Source: Brevibacillus choshinensis (GTDB lineage Bacteria; Bacillota; Bacilli; Brevibacillales; Brevibacillaceae). Taken from it: a stretch of DNA of 64,000 bases. The stretch's first letter is position 1; the number at the start of each line of letters is the position of its first letter. The DNA is taken from NCBI RefSeq assembly GCF_016811915.1, contig NZ_CP069127.1, positions 3,819,001-3,883,000 of the forward strand, given 5' to 3'. Made by a program: the position numbers and the translations under genes. Positions 33,145 to 42,281 of this stretch are shown one piece after another. Under the pieces are notes generated by a model. That model worked only from the letters and a program-made list of their open reading frames with translations, had not been told where the DNA came from and did no database searches.

Positions 33145-35928
33145 TTATTCCCCTACGTGCGCGTAATGTTTTTCCACGATATCCGCGCAGCGGCCGCAAA
33201 TGGTCGGCAAGGAAGGGCGGGAACCTACATCGAGCTTGACGACACGGCAGCGTTCGCATTTGACACCATCGGCAGCGGATACCACTGCAGCGATGCCCTC
33301 CAGCTGAGTTGCGTCTGCCGGTGCTGCTGTTCCTTGCGGGTGAAGCTCGACATCCGCCACGATGAACAGGTCAGCCAGATCGTCCATGGCAGCCAATGTT
33401 TTCGCCACTTCTTCTGTTTGCGGATACAGAGCCAGCTTCGCATCCACAGAGTTACCGAAGACTTTGTTGCGGCGAGCTTCCTCCATTGCTTTCAATACTT
33501 CATCGCGAACGGAGAGGAACGCATCCCATTTGCTTTCTTCTTCTACAGAAATGCTCAAGTGCTCTTCGTTTGCTTCCGGCATATCAGTCAGCTGAACACT
33601 CTTCTCTTCCACGCCTGGGATGAAGCCCCATACTTCGTCTGCTGTATGTGGCAAGAGCGGCGCTACCAGCTTCACCAGGTTCAGGAGGCAATCGTACATG
33701 ACCGTTTGGGCCCCGCGACGCTTCAGGCTATCCGGTGCCTCCACGTACAGGCGATCTTTACAAATGTCCAGGTAGAATGCGGACAAATCGATCACGCAGA
33801 AATTGCGCACAGAATGGAAAACGGTATGGAATTGGTAGTCATCATACGCTTTGCGTACGCGTTTCACCATTTTCGCTGCTTTTGCAAGCACATAGCGGTC
33901 CAGCTCACCGAGTTCACTGTAAGCCACGCGATCTTTTGCAGGATCAAATCCATCCAGGTTACCCAGCAAGAAGCGGAAGGTGTTGCGGATTTTGCGGTAA
34001 ACCTCAGCGATTTGGCTGAGGATCGCATCCGAGATCCGCTGATCTGCTTGGTAATCAACAGAAGCAACCCACAGGCGCAAAATGTCAGCACCCAGATTGT
34101 TGATGACTTCTTGCGGCACGATGGTATTTCCGAGCGACTTGGACATTTTGCGACCTTCGCCATCGAGCGTAAAACCGTGGCTCAAGACGCCTTTGTATGG
34201 TGCGGTGCCATAGACTGCAACGCTGGTGGACAACGAAGAGTTGAACCAACCGCGGTATTGGTCAGAGCCTTCCAGATACAGATCTGCTGGCCAGCTGATG
34301 CCGCGTTCTTTCAGCACAGCTACATGGCTGGAACCGGAGTCAAACCAAACGTCCATGATGTCTGTTTCTTTGCGGAAGTCTTTGCAATCGCATTTGCTGC
34401 AAGACAGACCCTCTGGCACCAGTTCATTCGCTTCGCGTGCGAACCAGACGGAGGAGCCTTCTTTACGGAACAAGTCTGCGATATGGTTGATCGTCGTGTC
34501 GTTGATGATCGGCTCATTGCAGGATTTGCAATAGAAGATCGGGATCGGAACGCCCCATACACGCTGACGGGAAATGCACCAGTCTCCGCGATCCGCGATC
34601 ATGTTGGCCAGACGGGTTTCTCCCCAATGTGGAATCCATTTGACTTGTTTGATGGCTTCCAGCATTTGCTCGCGGAATCCGTCGATGGATGCGAACCATT
34701 GCTCTGTCGCACGGTATATCACTGGCTTTTTCGTCCGCCAGTCATGCGGATAGGAGTGCGTGAAAAAGCTGAGCTTGAGCAATGCGTCTTTTTCCTTCAG
34801 CTTTTCGGTGACGACTTTGTTTGCATCTTCATAGAACAGACCTTCGAAGCCTGGGGCTTCGCTTGTCATTTTGCCTTCATGGTCAACCGGGCAAAGCACG
34901 CCCAGATTGTATTTTTGCCCTACATTAAAGTCATCTTCCCCGTGTCCAGGTGCAGTATGAACGCATCCCGTACCGGCGTCGAGCGTCACATGCTCACCCA
35001 AAATCAGCGGAGAAGTGCGGTCGTAGATCGGGTGCTGCGTCACAACGCCCTCAAGTTCTTGACCTTTATGAGTGGAGAGAACCTCCACGCTCTCCCAACC
35101 GATTTCTTTGCTCGCTGCTTCGATGAGGCCACTCGCTACCAGGAATTTACGACCATCTGCTTTTACGACGCTATATTCCAGCTCAGGGTGCAGGGTAATC
35201 GCCAGGTTGGCCGGAATGGTCCAAGGCGTGGTCGTCCAGATCACTACCCCTGTTTCGTTATCCAGTTGTCCTTTTCCATCCACGACTTGGAAGCTCACAT
35301 AAATGGAAGGGGAACGCTTGTCTTTGTACTCGATTTCCGCGTCAGCGAGAGCGGTCTCAGATGATGGCGACCAGTACACGCAGCGAAGGCCTTTGTAAAT
35401 GTAGCCTTTCTTCGCCATTTCTCCAAACACGCGGATTTGGTTTGCTTCGTATTCAGGCAACAGCGTCACATAAGGGTTTTCCCAATCACCGCGAATTCCC
35501 AGACGCTTGAATTGTTCACGCTGCTTGTCGATGTAGGACCATGCATACTCCTCACAGCGCTTGCGGAAGTCGTTCACCTCGATGCTGCGTCGATCCAGTC
35601 CTTGTGCGTTGACAATCGCTTGTTCAATCGGCAGGCCATGGGTATCCCAGCCTGGAATGTACGGGGCGTAGAAGCCAGCCATCGATTTATAGCGAACGAT
35701 AAAGTCCTTGAGGATTTTATTCAAGGCATGACCGATATGGATATCTCCGTTTGCATAAGGAGGGCCATCATGCAAGACAAAAGAAGGACGCCCTTGTGTC
35801 CGTTCCTGAACCTGTTTGTAAACATCCATCTCTTCCCAAGCTGACTGCATTTGTGGCTCCCGGTTCGGCAGGTTGCCGCGCATTGGGAAATCGGTTTTTG
35901 GCAGCGATAAGGTTTTGCTGTAATCCAT
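33145..35928 (-). CDS. ileS: Isoleucyl-tRNA synthetase
   Basis: This 927-residue class I synthetase starts at the ATG at 35928 (AGGAG upstream); the frame is open to 36006 but that part belongs to the leader. HIGH lies at residues 64-67, KMSKS in [10 protein letters not shown] near 595, and the editing domain (CP1) with [15 protein letters not shown] is present. The C-terminal zinc finger CERC...CGRC is present, as in the bacterial type. Expression is controlled by the T-box leader directly upstream, and a terminator follows. Confidence 0.97.
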   Translation of the reverse strand: MDYSKTLSLPKTDFPMRGNLPNREPQMQSAWEEMDVYKQVQERTQGRPSFVLHDGPPYANGDIHIGHALNKILKDFIVRYKSMAGFYAPYIPGWDTHGLPIEQAIVNAQGLDRRSIEVNDFRKRCEEYAWSYIDKQREQFKRLGIRGDWENPYVTLLPEYEANQIRVFGEMAKKGYIYKGLRCVYWSPSSETALADAEIEYKDKRSPSIYVSFQVVDGKGQLDNETGVVIWTTTPWTIPANLAITLHPELEYSVVKADGRKFLVASGLIEAASKEIGWESVEVLSTHKGQELEGVVTQHPIYDRTSPLILGEHVTLDAGTGCVHTAPGHGEDDFNVGQKYNLGVLCPVDHEGKMTSEAPGFEGLFYEDANKVVTEKLKEKDALLKLSFFTHSYPHDWRTKKPVIYRATEQWFASIDGFREQMLEAIKQVKWIPHWGETRLANMIADRGDWCISRQRVWGVPIPIFYCKSCNEPIINDTTINHIADLFRKEGSSVWFAREANELVPEGLSCSKCDCKDFRKETDIMDVWFDSGSSHVAVLKERGISWPADLYLEGSDQYRGWFNSSLSTSVAVYGTAPYKGVLSHGFTLDGEGRKMSKSLGNTIVPQEVINNLGADILRLWVASVDYQADQRISDAILSQIAEVYRKIRNTFRFLLGNLDGFDPAKDRVAYSELGELDRYVLAKAAKMVKRVRKAYDDYQFHTVFHSVRNFCVIDLSAFYLDICKDRLYVEAPDSLKRRGAQTVMYDCLLNLVKLVAPLLPHTADEVWGFIPGVEEKSVQLTDMPEANEEHLSISVEEESKWDAFLSVRDEVLKAMEEARRNKVFGNSVDAKLALYPQTEEVAKTLAAMDDLADLFIVADVELHPQGTAAPADATQLEGIAAVVSAADGVKCERCRVVKLDVGSRPSLPTICGRCADIVEKHYAHVGE

Positions 35929-35980
35929 GGCTTCATTCACTCCTATAAGTAATAAACTGGGTTGCCCCAAGCTTTTGGTG

Positions 35981-36280
35981 AAAATAAAAGAAAAGCCTTC
36001 GCTCATCCCGAAAAGGGACGAGAGAAGGCTCCCGTGGTACCACCCAGATTGAACGATTGTCTAGAATCGTTCCACTTGTCTCATTCGTAACGGGAATGAC
36101 GCGCTCACTTACTCCCTTGCATTCTTTTACCTGGCAAGATTTCAGCTATTGAACTCCCGGGTGATTTTCTGTGTGGGCAACTCGACGGGCTCTCACCTAA
36201 TCCCGACTCGCTTGGCAGTGCTTCCTCACATACTCGTCCCGATCATCGTCTATGAATTATTCGTTTTTGTGACAAAGTTG
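35981..36280 (-). promoter_or_regulatory. T-box leader (Ile-tRNA riboswitch) of ileS
   Basis: The 300-base leader between promoter and ileS contains the T-box sequence GGGTGGTACCACGGGAGCC (about 36029-36047 on the minus strand) that pairs with the tRNA acceptor end. It is followed by a terminator hairpin (about 35993-36030) with a T-rich tail. An AUC triplet in an AGAAAATCACC context fits an isoleucine specifier codon. Uncharged Ile-tRNA would stabilise the antiterminator and raise ileS expression. Confidence 0.92.
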
Positions 36281-36286
36281 TTTTTC

Positions 36287-36316
36287 ATTATAGTACCATC
36301 ATCAACAGAACGTCAA
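36287..36316 (-). promoter_or_regulatory. Sigma-A-type promoter of the ileS leader
   Basis: On the minus strand TTGACG (36316-36311), 18 bases, TATAAT (36292-36287). It lies right before the T-box leader and is a close match to the vegetative consensus. Confidence 0.75.
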
Positions 36317-36320
36317 TGTT

Positions 36321-36806
36321 TTATTCAACGGCAACAGCAGAATCTGCTTGTTCGATATCGTCCCATGCCCCATTCTCAAGCATTTCCAGCTGCGCTTCCA
36401 GCAATGTACGGAAACGCATGCGGTAGACGGAAGCACGTTTTTTCAATTCTTCGATTTCGATCGCGATCTTGCGGGATTTGGCCAATGCTTCATTTACGAT
36501 ACGATCGGCGTTCTTTTCTGCTTCTTTCAAAATCAGCTGCGCTTCTTTACGGGCATTGGATTTGACATCTTCTGCCGTCTCTTGCGCAACCAGAATGGAT
36601 TTGCTCAAGTTTTCTTCCAGACTCTTATAATGATCCACACGCTCATTGAGGAGAGCGATGCGTTCTTCCATTTCCTTCTTTTCTTTAATAAGGAGTTCAA
36701 AATCCTTAATGACCTGATCCAAAAATTCATTTACTTCGTCAATGTTGTATCCGCGAAAGCCCGTACTGAATTCTTTATTGTGTATATCCAATGGCGTTAA
36801 AGGCAC
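36321..36806 (-). CDS. divIVA: Cell-division/polarity protein DivIVA
   Basis: The 161-residue protein starts at the GTG at 36806, since PLTPLDIHNKEF is the usual start and GTGGGGGG lies six bases upstream; the longer frame to 36884 is not conserved. The N-terminal lipid-binding domain ends around residue 60 and contains FSTGFRGYNIDEVNEFLDQV. A long coiled coil follows (KEKKEMEERIALLNERVDHY). DivIVA binds negatively curved membrane at poles and septa and recruits division regulators. It ends the ylm block, just before the ileS promoter. Confidence 0.95.
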   Translation of the reverse strand: MPLTPLDIHNKEFSTGFRGYNIDEVNEFLDQVIKDFELLIKEKKEMEERIALLNERVDHYKSLEENLSKSILVAQETAEDVKSNARKEAQLILKEAEKNADRIVNEALAKSRKIAIEIEELKKRASVYRMRFRTLLEAQLEMLENGAWDDIEQADSAVAVE

Positions 36807-36905
36807 ATGAACCCCCCACTTTTCCCGATAATCATTACTTGTATTTTCGACAGGATCAGCTGTAGTTCCTGCCGTATTTTGCAAATTTTTGTGCTCTGCT
36901 ACATC

Positions 36906-37679
36906 TTATGTGACCAGGCCCACGATCATGCGGAGACGTCCACTGCGAGTTTGACCGGGAACTTCCAGGACTTTAAAGCGTCCAAATCCGGCCATCGAAA
37001 CCATATCGCCTGCCTGCAGCTGATGGGAAGGATCATCGATGACTTTCCAGTTCACTTTTACTTTTCCCCCACGAATGGGGACCAATGCTTTTGCCCGCGA
37101 CAGATTGTGCACCTCACCGATGATGGCATCCAGTCTGGGCGACGGCACCGTGATCGTTTTTTCGGCAAATCGCGGAGCTGGCGGGGAAAATGCCTCCCAA
37201 GGAACTCGGTCGAATTGAACAGACGTCCGATGGATTTGCGTGACCTGCGCGCATACGAAATCGGCTACTTCCTCTTCCACGATTGCATAGCAGCCCTCCG
37301 TGTCGGTAAGCATGTCCCCGAATTTTTCCCGCTTCATCCCTGCGCCAAGCATCGCTCCCATCACATCGCGGTGCTCTAGCACGTGGAAGCGCTGGTCTGC
37401 CTGGATATGCAGCAAGGCTAATCGAAAATCATCAGGTTCGACACTCATGTAGTCCGGATGGAGGATGACCCTGACACGTTCGGCACCATCGTAGCCGCCG
37501 TATGCTGTGACGGAGACATCCTGCACTTGGGAGGCAAGGCTTTGAAAGATATTGACCTGTCGCGGATCCAGAAAATCAGTAAGGCGCATGGCCTGCTTGC
37601 GCTCTACCAGCGTCAGCATTTCCAGCGCCCGTTCAACAAAGGGACGTTCTTCTTTTCCAAAATGATCGTAGATACTCAT
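36906..37679 (-). CDS. ylmH: S4-domain RNA-binding protein YlmH
   Basis: This 257-residue protein consists of an N-terminal YlmH domain (YDHFGKEERPFVERALEM, then FLDPRQVNIFQSL) and a C-terminal S4 RNA-binding domain (about 185-255: SRAKALVPIRGGKVKVNWKV, LQAGDMVSMAGFGRFKV). It lies in the standard ylm position between ylmG and divIVA. Proteins of this group have been linked to ribosome-associated quality control. The neighbour spacing suggests co-transcription with ylmG and divIVA. Confidence 0.9.
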   Translation of the reverse strand: MSIYDHFGKEERPFVERALEMLTLVERKQAMRLTDFLDPRQVNIFQSLASQVQDVSVTAYGGYDGAERVRVILHPDYMSVEPDDFRLALLHIQADQRFHVLEHRDVMGAMLGAGMKREKFGDMLTDTEGCYAIVEEEVADFVCAQVTQIHRTSVQFDRVPWEAFSPPAPRFAEKTITVPSPRLDAIIGEVHNLSRAKALVPIRGGKVKVNWKVIDDPSHQLQAGDMVSMAGFGRFKVLEVPGQTRSGRLRMIVGLVT

Positions 37680-37691
37680 ATACTCACTCGC

Positions 37692-37955
37692 CTAGAGAAG
37701 TTTGGACAAGATGGAAAGCAGCCCGCTATAAGCCAGTTGCAACACGATCAAGGCGACAATCGGCGAAATGTCGATGAAGCCAAGAGTCGGGATGAATCGC
37801 CGAAACGGAGCCAAATACGGCTCAACCAAACGTTCCAGCAATTGACCAATTCCGGTCTCCCGCATTTGGGGAACCCAGGACATCAGTATGTAAGCAATAA
37901 TCATGTACCGATAAACCGTAATCAAAAAATCTAGAATCGTCAGCAGGTAACCCAT
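37692..37955 (-). CDS. ylmG: YggT/YlmG family membrane protein
   Basis: This 87-residue protein has two hydrophobic segments and the family motif MSWVPQMRETGIGQLLERLV followed by EPYLAPFRRFIP. It lies in the sepF-ylmG-ylmH order that is conserved in Gram-positive bacteria and cyanobacteria. The role in division or membrane organisation is poorly defined. Confidence 0.9.
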   Translation of the reverse strand: MGYLLTILDFLITVYRYMIIAYILMSWVPQMRETGIGQLLERLVEPYLAPFRRFIPTLGFIDISPIVALIVLQLAYSGLLSILSKLL

Positions 37956-37985
37956 TCCCTCACCCTTTTTTCCGTTGTTGGCTCG

Positions 37986-38405
37986 CTATTCTTCCATGAC
38001 ACTGGAAATCGTACCTTGGATGTCCACGTGGTCAGGCGTGCAAACGAAAATCGTATCTCCGACTTTCTGAATATCACCATTCAAGGCGTAAACAGTCCCG
38101 CTTAAAAAGTCGATGATCCGCTTTGCCTGATCCTTTTCCACCCGGTGCAGGTTCACAACCACTGGCCTGCGGTGACGAAGGTTATCGGCAATGTCCTGTG
38201 CATCACTGTAATGACGGGGTTCACAGAGGATCAAACGAATCCCCTCCTTTTCCCGTGCTTGGAAGGGAACCACGTTGCTCGCTCTGCTAGGAACCGGCCT
38301 CTTATTCGCCGAATCGTGCTCTTCGTGTTCCTCTTCCACCGTCTCTTCGATGTACTCTTCGTTCTCAAGCCCCAAGAACCCCATCAATTTGTTCATAACT
38401 CCCAT
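37986..38405 (-). CDS. sepF: Cell division protein SepF
   Basis: The 139-residue protein has an N-terminal amphipathic helix (MNKLMGFLGLENEEY) that anchors it to the membrane, an acidic linker, and the SepF core with LILCEPRHYSDAQDIADNL, RRPVVVNLHRVEKDQAKRII and DFLSGTVYALNGDIQKVG. SepF rings bind the C-terminal peptide of FtsZ. It is placed directly after ylmE, as in Bacillus subtilis. Confidence 0.95.
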   Translation of the reverse strand: MGVMNKLMGFLGLENEEYIEETVEEEHEEHDSANKRPVPSRASNVVPFQAREKEGIRLILCEPRHYSDAQDIADNLRHRRPVVVNLHRVEKDQAKRIIDFLSGTVYALNGDIQKVGDTIFVCTPDHVDIQGTISSVMEE

Positions 38406-38458
38406 ACTTTCTCCTCCTCTCTTGCGTCGCTGCTTGTGTCAGCTAGACAGGTCACCGA

Positions 38459-39154
38459 TCAAGGCTTAACCAACACCGATCCCAGTCTGATATATGTAGC
38501 CCCTTCTTCTATCGCCACTTCAAAATCACTCGACATGCCCATGGACAACTCCTCCACATGTGCATGCGGGAAAGCCCATTCATTGATACGGTCTTTCCAC
38601 TCATAGAGACCACGGAAAACGGGGCGCGCTTCTTCCTGATTTTCGACAACAGGCGCCATCGTCATTAATCCCACGATCTTTATATGTTTCATATTACTGG
38701 TTTCGCGTAAAAAAGCCAATACATCATTGGGACTAAGCCCAAATTTTGTCTCTTCTCCCGATATATTGAGCTGGAGAAAACAAGAAACGACTTGATTCAA
38801 CGCTTCTCCTCTTTTGTTCAGCTCTTCCGCCAAGGACAATCGGTCCAGAGAATGAATGTACGGAAAACGTCCTACAACTTCTTTCGCCTTGTTGGTCTGC
38901 AAATGACCGATAAAATGCCAAATCCCTCGTTCTCCGCATTGCTCGTACTTGGGAATGCCGTCCTGCACGCGATTCTCCCCGATGTGTTCAATCCCAGCAT
39001 CCAGCAAATCACGGATAGCATCTGCATCCACGTATTTCGTCACCGCAATGATTTTCACATCTTCGCGTTTTCGATTTACCCGGTCACATGCGGCCTGAAT
39101 TCTTTTTTCTATGGTCTGCATCCGTTCTTTTAACAGTTCCATGTCCATACTCAC
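38459..39154 (-). CDS. ylmE: YggS-family pyridoxal-phosphate homeostasis protein
   Basis: The 231-residue protein starts at the GTG at 39154, six bases after AAAGGGAG and overlapping the pgeF stop (GTGA); the frame is open to 39187. The PLP-binding lysine lies in VKIIAVTKYVDADAIRDLL, and GENRVQDGIPKY, WHFIGHLQTNKAK and LSMGMSSDFEVAIEEGA are family hallmarks. It carries PLP without a known enzymatic reaction and affects vitamin B6 and amino-acid balance. Confidence 0.93.
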   Translation of the reverse strand: MSMDMELLKERMQTIEKRIQAACDRVNRKREDVKIIAVTKYVDADAIRDLLDAGIEHIGENRVQDGIPKYEQCGERGIWHFIGHLQTNKAKEVVGRFPYIHSLDRLSLAEELNKRGEALNQVVSCFLQLNISGEETKFGLSPNDVLAFLRETSNMKHIKIVGLMTMAPVVENQEEARPVFRGLYEWKDRINEWAFPHAHVEELSMGMSSDFEVAIEEGATYIRLGSVLVKP

Positions 39155-39999
39155 GACGTTCTCCCTTTCTGGTGGCTGTTTTTCCATCCTATAAACGAAG
39201 CCATACGACCGGTAGTACCTGCAGCTCCCGCTTCTTTTCTATGGGAAAAGAACAAATCGGTTCGGCAGCTTGTACACCAGTCCGTGGTGGCAATATTCGC
39301 TTTTGAAATGCCTGCCTCGAGCAAAATTTCCGTGTTCAATTTGCGCAGGTCGAGCATGTATCGACCGTTCTCGGATGGGGATACGGAGCCTTCCCAATGC
39401 TTCGCACTCTCTCGCACTCGCTCCATGATTCGCTCATCTACCTCGTAGCAGCAGCCGCCAATGGAAGGTCCGATTGCGACGAGCAGCTTATCCCTGTTTG
39501 CGTGGTACTCCGTTTCAAACGCCTTGACCATTTCCTCGGCAATACGCCCGACCGTCCCTTTCCATCCTGCATGAGCGAGTCCGATCGCCCCGGAAGCAGG
39601 ATCCAAAAAGAATAACGGAACGCAATCAGCGTAGAAGGACGCAAGCAGGACCTCCGCTTTTTCGGTGTACATTCCGTCTGTCCCCTGGATGACATTCTCC
39701 AGACTCTCCCTGCCGGCACCACTCGCCACCACGCGGCACACCTGATTCCCGTGCACCTGATCGGCGCATGTCCATGCTTCAAAAGGGAGCTGCAAATGCT
39801 CTGCCAGCGCCTTGCGATTGGTCACGACGTGCGCTGCATCGTCACCGACGTGCAACCCCATATTGAAAGACCCGTACGGTATTTCACTTACCCCGCCCGT
39901 GCGAATCGTAAACCCTGCGACTAAACCGGGAAATCTTTCTTCCCACTCCTGTAGATGCAAAAATGGCTTCTCCTCGGCCATGACAAACGGCTCTTTCAT
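39151..39999 (-). CDS. pgeF: Peptidoglycan editing factor PgeF / multicopper polyphenol oxidase-like (YlmD)
   Basis: This 282-residue protein of the laccase-domain (YfiH/YlmD) family starts at an ATG with AGGAAGG upstream. The metal-binding pattern is intact: DQVHGNQV, ADCVPLFFLDP (catalytic cysteine), GLAHAGWKGTVG (histidine) and GPSIGGCCYEVDE. The family removes non-canonical residues from peptidoglycan precursors. It begins the ylm-sepF-divIVA group, upstream of which lies the hairpin repeat region. Confidence 0.9.
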   Translation of the reverse strand: MKEPFVMAEEKPFLHLQEWEERFPGLVAGFTIRTGGVSEIPYGSFNMGLHVGDDAAHVVTNRKALAEHLQLPFEAWTCADQVHGNQVCRVVASGAGRESLENVIQGTDGMYTEKAEVLLASFYADCVPLFFLDPASGAIGLAHAGWKGTVGRIAEEMVKAFETEYHANRDKLLVAIGPSIGGCCYEVDERIMERVRESAKHWEGSVSPSENGRYMLDLRKLNTEILLEAGISKANIATTDWCTSCRTDLFFSHRKEAGAAGTTGRMASFIGWKNSHQKGRTS

Positions 40000-40047
40000 G
40001 TTGTCACCTTCCTCTTATGGCTTATCATACCATAGCGGAAATGATTA

Positions 40048-40118
40048 GAAAACTTGGCTACGCCAAGCATTGGTGGAGCCTTAGGGAAAACTTGACTCCG
40101 CCAAGGCGTGGCGGAGTC
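40048..40118. repeat. Two tandem 33-bp hairpin repeats after ylmC
   Basis: Copies at 40048-40080 and 40086-40118 align without gaps at 26 of 33 positions. Each starts GAAAACTTG and folds into a hairpin; the second copy has a perfect stem extended to 12 bp (TTGACTCCGCCA with TGGCGGAGTCAA). On the minus strand each stem is followed by a T-run, so together they serve as a double terminator after ylmC. Confidence 0.75.
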
Positions 40119-40152
40119 AATGAATTCCTATCGTTGAACCGCCTGCCTCTCC

Positions 40153-40437
40153 CTACTCTCTGTAATTCTCCGTGCCGGAGCCCCTTGCATCTACCCGGAG
40201 CGCTTCTTCCACCCGCACCAGCACGACATCTTTCCCGATTTTTACAATGTTGCGCCATGGAATCACAAAATCGTTCCCAGATGAGAAAAAGCCCAGAAAC
40301 TTTCCCGGTCCCGGTACGACAATGGCCTCTACACGTCCGTGGCGCAGATCAATTTCCAGGTCGGAAATTTGACCGAGCCGCTTCCCATCCAAAATGTTCA
40401 CCACTTCTTTGGTCTGGAAGTCAGAGATTTTTACCAT
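40153..40437 (-). CDS. ylmC: YlmC/YmxH family PRC-barrel sporulation protein
   Basis: This 94-residue protein resembles YlmC/YmxH: KISDFQTKEVVNILDGKRLG, ISDLEIDLRHGRVEAIVVPG and FVIPWRNIVKIGKDVVLV form a single PRC-barrel. It lies after sigG, from which it is separated by a terminator, and before the hairpin repeats. ATATT and CATATACT upstream hint at a sporulation-type promoter, but too weakly to assign a factor. Function unknown. Confidence 0.88.
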   Translation of the reverse strand: MVKISDFQTKEVVNILDGKRLGQISDLEIDLRHGRVEAIVVPGPGKFLGFFSSGNDFVIPWRNIVKIGKDVVLVRVEEALRVDARGSGTENYRE

Positions 40438-40574
40438 TCTCCCTCACCTACTTTTCTCCGTTACTTGTAGTATATGAGTGGAGAATGGAATATTTCCCCT
40501 CTCCGCCAAAAACCTCTTGGGACTCCATCGTAACTGAGCCGATCCTTCAACTATGCCTGCAAAGAGGCAAATAC

Positions 40575-40607
40575 ATAAAAAAACCCGAACGGACGGGGCC
40601 GTCGGGA
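40575..40607 (-). terminator. Rho-independent terminator of sigG
   Basis: On the minus strand CCCGACGG...CCGTTCGGG forms a strong stem followed by TTTTTTTATG, about 25 bases after the sigG stop. Confidence 0.88.
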
Positions 40608-40629
40608 CGAGTATGTCATCAATATGGCA

Positions 40630-41409
40630 TTACGATTGCACGTGTTTTTGCATATGGGCGATTGCCGCTTTTTCTAGGCGTGAGACCTGAGCTTGTGAAA
40701 TGCCGATCTCTTCAGCGACCTCCATCTGGGTCTTCCCTTCGTAGAAGCGCATCGACAAGATCATTTTTTCCCTGTCGCCCAGACGCTGCATGCCTTCACG
40801 CAAAGCGATCTCTTCTACCCATGTCACGTCCTTGTTCTTTTCGTCGCTGATTTGATCCATGACGTAGATCGGGTCTCCGCCGTCCTGATAGATCGGCTCG
40901 AACAAGGAAACAGGATCCTGAATCGCATCGAGAGCGAACACGACATCTTCCTTTGCCACGTTTAGTTCTTGAGAGATTTCTGTAATGGTGGGTTCGCGTG
41001 AATGCTTGTTAGTCAGATTGTCACGCACCTGCAAGGCCTTGTAAGCAATATCCCGCAAGGATCTGGATACGCGAATGGGATTGTTGTCACGCAGATAGCG
41101 TCGAATCTCACCAATGATCATCGGCACCGCATAGGTGGAAAACTTCACATTTTGACCGAGATCAAAGTTGTCGATCGCTTTCATCAATCCGATGCAGCCC
41201 ACTTGAAACAGATCGTCTACGAACTCTCCACGATTGTTGAAGCGCTGAATGACGCTCAGGACCAATCGCAGGTTTCCGTTGACCAGTTTTTCGCGGGCTG
41301 CCAGTTCGCCGCTCTGCAAACGCTCAAACAGCTCTCTCATTTCTTTGTTGGTCAGCACAGGAAGCTTGGAGGTATCTACCCCGCATATCTCTACCTTATT
41401 GCGCGTCAC
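40630..41409 (-). CDS. sigG: Forespore RNA polymerase sigma factor SigG
   Basis: The 259-residue protein starts at the GTG at 41409, six bases after GGAGGG; the start TRNKVEICGVDTSKLPVL is the conserved one, and the frame to 41499 is a chance extension. Region 2 shows LVNGNLRLVLSVIQRFNNRG, VDDLFQVGCIGLMKAIDNF and FSTYAVPMIIGEIRRYLRDN; region 4 has the helix-turn-helix MEVAEEIGISQAQVSRLEK. It directs late forespore genes. The order spoIIGA-sigE-sigG is as in Bacillus subtilis. Confidence 0.97.
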   Translation of the reverse strand: MTRNKVEICGVDTSKLPVLTNKEMRELFERLQSGELAAREKLVNGNLRLVLSVIQRFNNRGEFVDDLFQVGCIGLMKAIDNFDLGQNVKFSTYAVPMIIGEIRRYLRDNNPIRVSRSLRDIAYKALQVRDNLTNKHSREPTITEISQELNVAKEDVVFALDAIQDPVSLFEPIYQDGGDPIYVMDQISDEKNKDVTWVEEIALREGMQRLGDREKMILSMRFYEGKTQMEVAEEIGISQAQVSRLEKAAIAHMQKHVQS

Positions 41410-41527
41410 GTCTTTCCCTCCTCGAAGCAAGAAAAAAGTCCCTAACCCGGTTGTCTTGAAAGGCCGCGTACTGACGCGTAGCCGATTCAAAAGTGGCAAA
41501 ACCCACCATCTGTTTCGGTTTAGGAAC

Positions 41528-41555
41528 AGTATCCCCCTCGGATGGGAAAATATGC
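41528..41555 (-). promoter_or_regulatory. Sigma-F-like promoter of sigG
   Basis: On the minus strand GCATA (41555-41551), 14 bases, then GGGGATACT (41536-41528), which fits the sigma-F -10 pattern GGnnAnAnT. It lies between the sigE stop and sigG, where sigma-F transcription of sigG is expected. The spacing is slightly short. Confidence 0.55.
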
Positions 41556-41556
41556 G

Positions 41557-42279
41557 TTAGACCATTTTGTTGAATTCTTTTCGCAACCGTTTTATAATTC
41601 GCTTTTCCAATCGGGAAATGTACGACTGGGAGATGCCCAAAAGGTCAGCGACATCCTTTTGCGTCTTCTCTTCTTCTCCTGCGAGGCCAAAGCGCAGCTC
41701 CATGATGATCCGCTCCCGTTCGGACAATTTATCCAGCGCTTTTTTCAGCAGCTTGCGGTCCACCTGGTCCTCGATATTTTTATAGATCGTGTCGTTCTCT
41801 GTTCCCAATACATCGGACAGCAGAAGCTCATTGCCATCCCAATCGATATTCAACGGTTCATCAAACGACACTTCTGAACGAATTTTATTATTGCGGCGCA
41901 AGTACATCAGAATCTCGTTTTCAATACAACGGGAAGCGTACGTAGCCAGCTTGATGTTTTTGTCCGGATCAAAAGTGTTGACAGCCTTGATCAAACCGAT
42001 CGTGCCGATACTGACCAGATCCTCGATATTAATCCCCGTGTTCTCGAACTTGCGAGCGATGTAGACGACCAATCGCAAATTGCGTTCGATCAGCATCCCG
42101 CGTACCGCCGGGTCACCAGAAGGAAGCCGCCCTAACAGGACCTCCTCTTCTTCCCTGGTGAGAGGCGGAGGCAAGGCTTCACTCCCGCCAATGTAATAGA
42201 CTTCTTCAGCGCGTGCACCAATCCATAGCAGGAAACGATACCAGGTCAATTGGAGTTGTAGGCGAAGTTTTACGTACAT
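41557..42279 (-). CDS. sigE: Mother-cell RNA polymerase sigma factor SigE (pro-form)
   Basis: This 240-residue pro-protein has the N-terminal pro-sequence of about 27 residues and the processing region [16 protein letters not shown], with tyrosines at 28 and 29. Region 2 contains [20 protein letters not shown] and [20 protein letters not shown]; region 4 contains [20 protein letters not shown]. It is activated by SpoIIGA cleavage after septation and drives early mother-cell genes. It is encoded two bases after spoIIGA. Confidence 0.97.
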   Translation of the reverse strand: MYVKLRLQLQLTWYRFLLWIGARAEEVYYIGGSEALPPPLTREEEEVLLGRLPSGDPAVRGMLIERNLRLVVYIARKFENTGINIEDLVSIGTIGLIKAVNTFDPDKNIKLATYASRCIENEILMYLRRNNKIRSEVSFDEPLNIDWDGNELLLSDVLGTENDTIYKNIEDQVDRKLLKKALDKLSERERIIMELRFGLAGEEEKTQKDVADLLGISQSYISRLEKRIIKRLRKEFNKMV

Positions 42280-42281
42280 GA

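Noticed and set aside
33157-35364. A 735-codon plus-strand open frame opposite ileS
   Set aside because: Long antisense frames are expected opposite high-GC coding sequence. The ileS frame carries HIGH, KMSKS and the zinc finger, and the antisense frame shows no family motif.
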